DNA of 13,931 bases from Patescibacteria group bacterium AH-259-L07 (GTDB lineage: Bacteria > Patescibacteriota > Patescibacteriia > UBA2591 > UBA6264). Below the pieces are notes generated by a model that saw nothing but the letters and a program-made list of their open reading frames with translations, did no database searches and was not told where the DNA came from. This document shows positions 13,826 to 13,931 of this stretch, piece by piece. The position numbers and the translations under genes are program-made. The first letter of the stretch is position 1, and each line of letters begins with the position of its first letter. The stretch lies in assembly GCA_027718005.1 (NCBI GenBank), contig JALLOP010000032.1, positions 1-13,931 of the forward strand, in the 5' to 3' direction.

Positions 13826-13916
13826 TTTTCCACATGTCGTTCCACATGGTTTTCCACATTGCGGGGATTGATGGGATCGATTGATGGGGTCAGACCTCAT
13901 CATGGGCTGTGGATAA
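13826..13916. other. DnaA-box cluster, possible replication origin or DnaA-controlled region
   Basis: TTTTCCACA at 13826-13834 and 13850-13858 and CGTTCCACA at 13838-13846 differ from the DnaA box TTATCCACA by one or more bases and start exactly 12 bp apart. TGTGGATAA at 13908-13916 is a perfect box on the minus strand. GATTGATGGG is repeated directly at 13866-13875 and 13879-13888. An AT-rich stretch lies at 13776-13820. The window ends before any neighbouring gene that would confirm an origin. Confidence 0.45.
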
Positions 13917-13931
13917 CTTAAAACACAATTT

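Noticed and set aside
13718..13921. Plus-strand ORF of 67 residues at the right edge
   Set aside because: It runs through the promoter, leader hairpin and DnaA-like sites, has no SD and has an unnatural residue mix.

Overview
The window reads as an AT-rich bacterial chromosome segment. My best guess is a member of the Candidate Phyla Radiation (Patescibacteria). The basis is inference: a DnaE and a ThrRS that are both compact (ThrRS has no TGS domain and has MNCPES where most bacteria have MNCPGH), a membrane-anchored baseplate-J-like protein directly before thrS, many small unrecognised membrane proteins, and no Shine-Dalgarno (SD) sequence at several core genes. No tRNA, rRNA, transposase or CRISPR array is visible.

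Layout. Bases 1-210 hold the tail of an unrecognised plus-strand gene, followed by a hairpin-rich spacer. Bases 372-1869 are a minus-strand block: two near-identical copies of a small two-helix membrane protein gene (390-791 and 1440-1796) flank an unrelated small gene (951-1295). Each of the three has its own TTGACA-type promoter. The second membrane protein copy is shortened by a single C-to-T nonsense change. Bases 1919-6060 carry two single-gene plus-strand units for zinc metallopeptidases: an M3 thimet-type oligopeptidase and an M49 dipeptidyl-peptidase III. They are unrelated in sequence but have near-identical promoters and identical UUCG-loop terminators. A plausible joint job is stepwise breakdown of peptides. 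Bases 6308-9964 hold a small single-helix membrane protein and dnaE, the replicative polymerase alpha subunit, whose PHP domain keeps every expected metal ligand. Bases 10105-13074 are a two-gene unit of the baseplate-J-like protein and thrS, which abut with no gap; its promoter lies in the 3' end of dnaE. Bases 13242-13715 hold a minus-strand membrane protein with five 16-residue repeats. The right edge (13826-13916) has three DnaA-box-like 9-mers at exact 12-bp spacing plus one perfect DnaA box, which suggests an origin-like or DnaA-controlled region.

Two features cut across the layout. First, hairpins followed by a TGACA-rich tail occur in several intergenic spacers, and a similar element plus a perfect 26-bp palindrome appear to sit in frame inside dnaE, in a non-catalytic linker, reminiscent of Rickettsia palindromic elements. 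Second, genes with strong SD sequences (both peptidases and the small minus-strand genes) are separated from genes with none (6308-6595, dnaE, the baseplate-J-like gene, thrS). Two of the SD-less genes share a similar leader ending in CGCTTATG.
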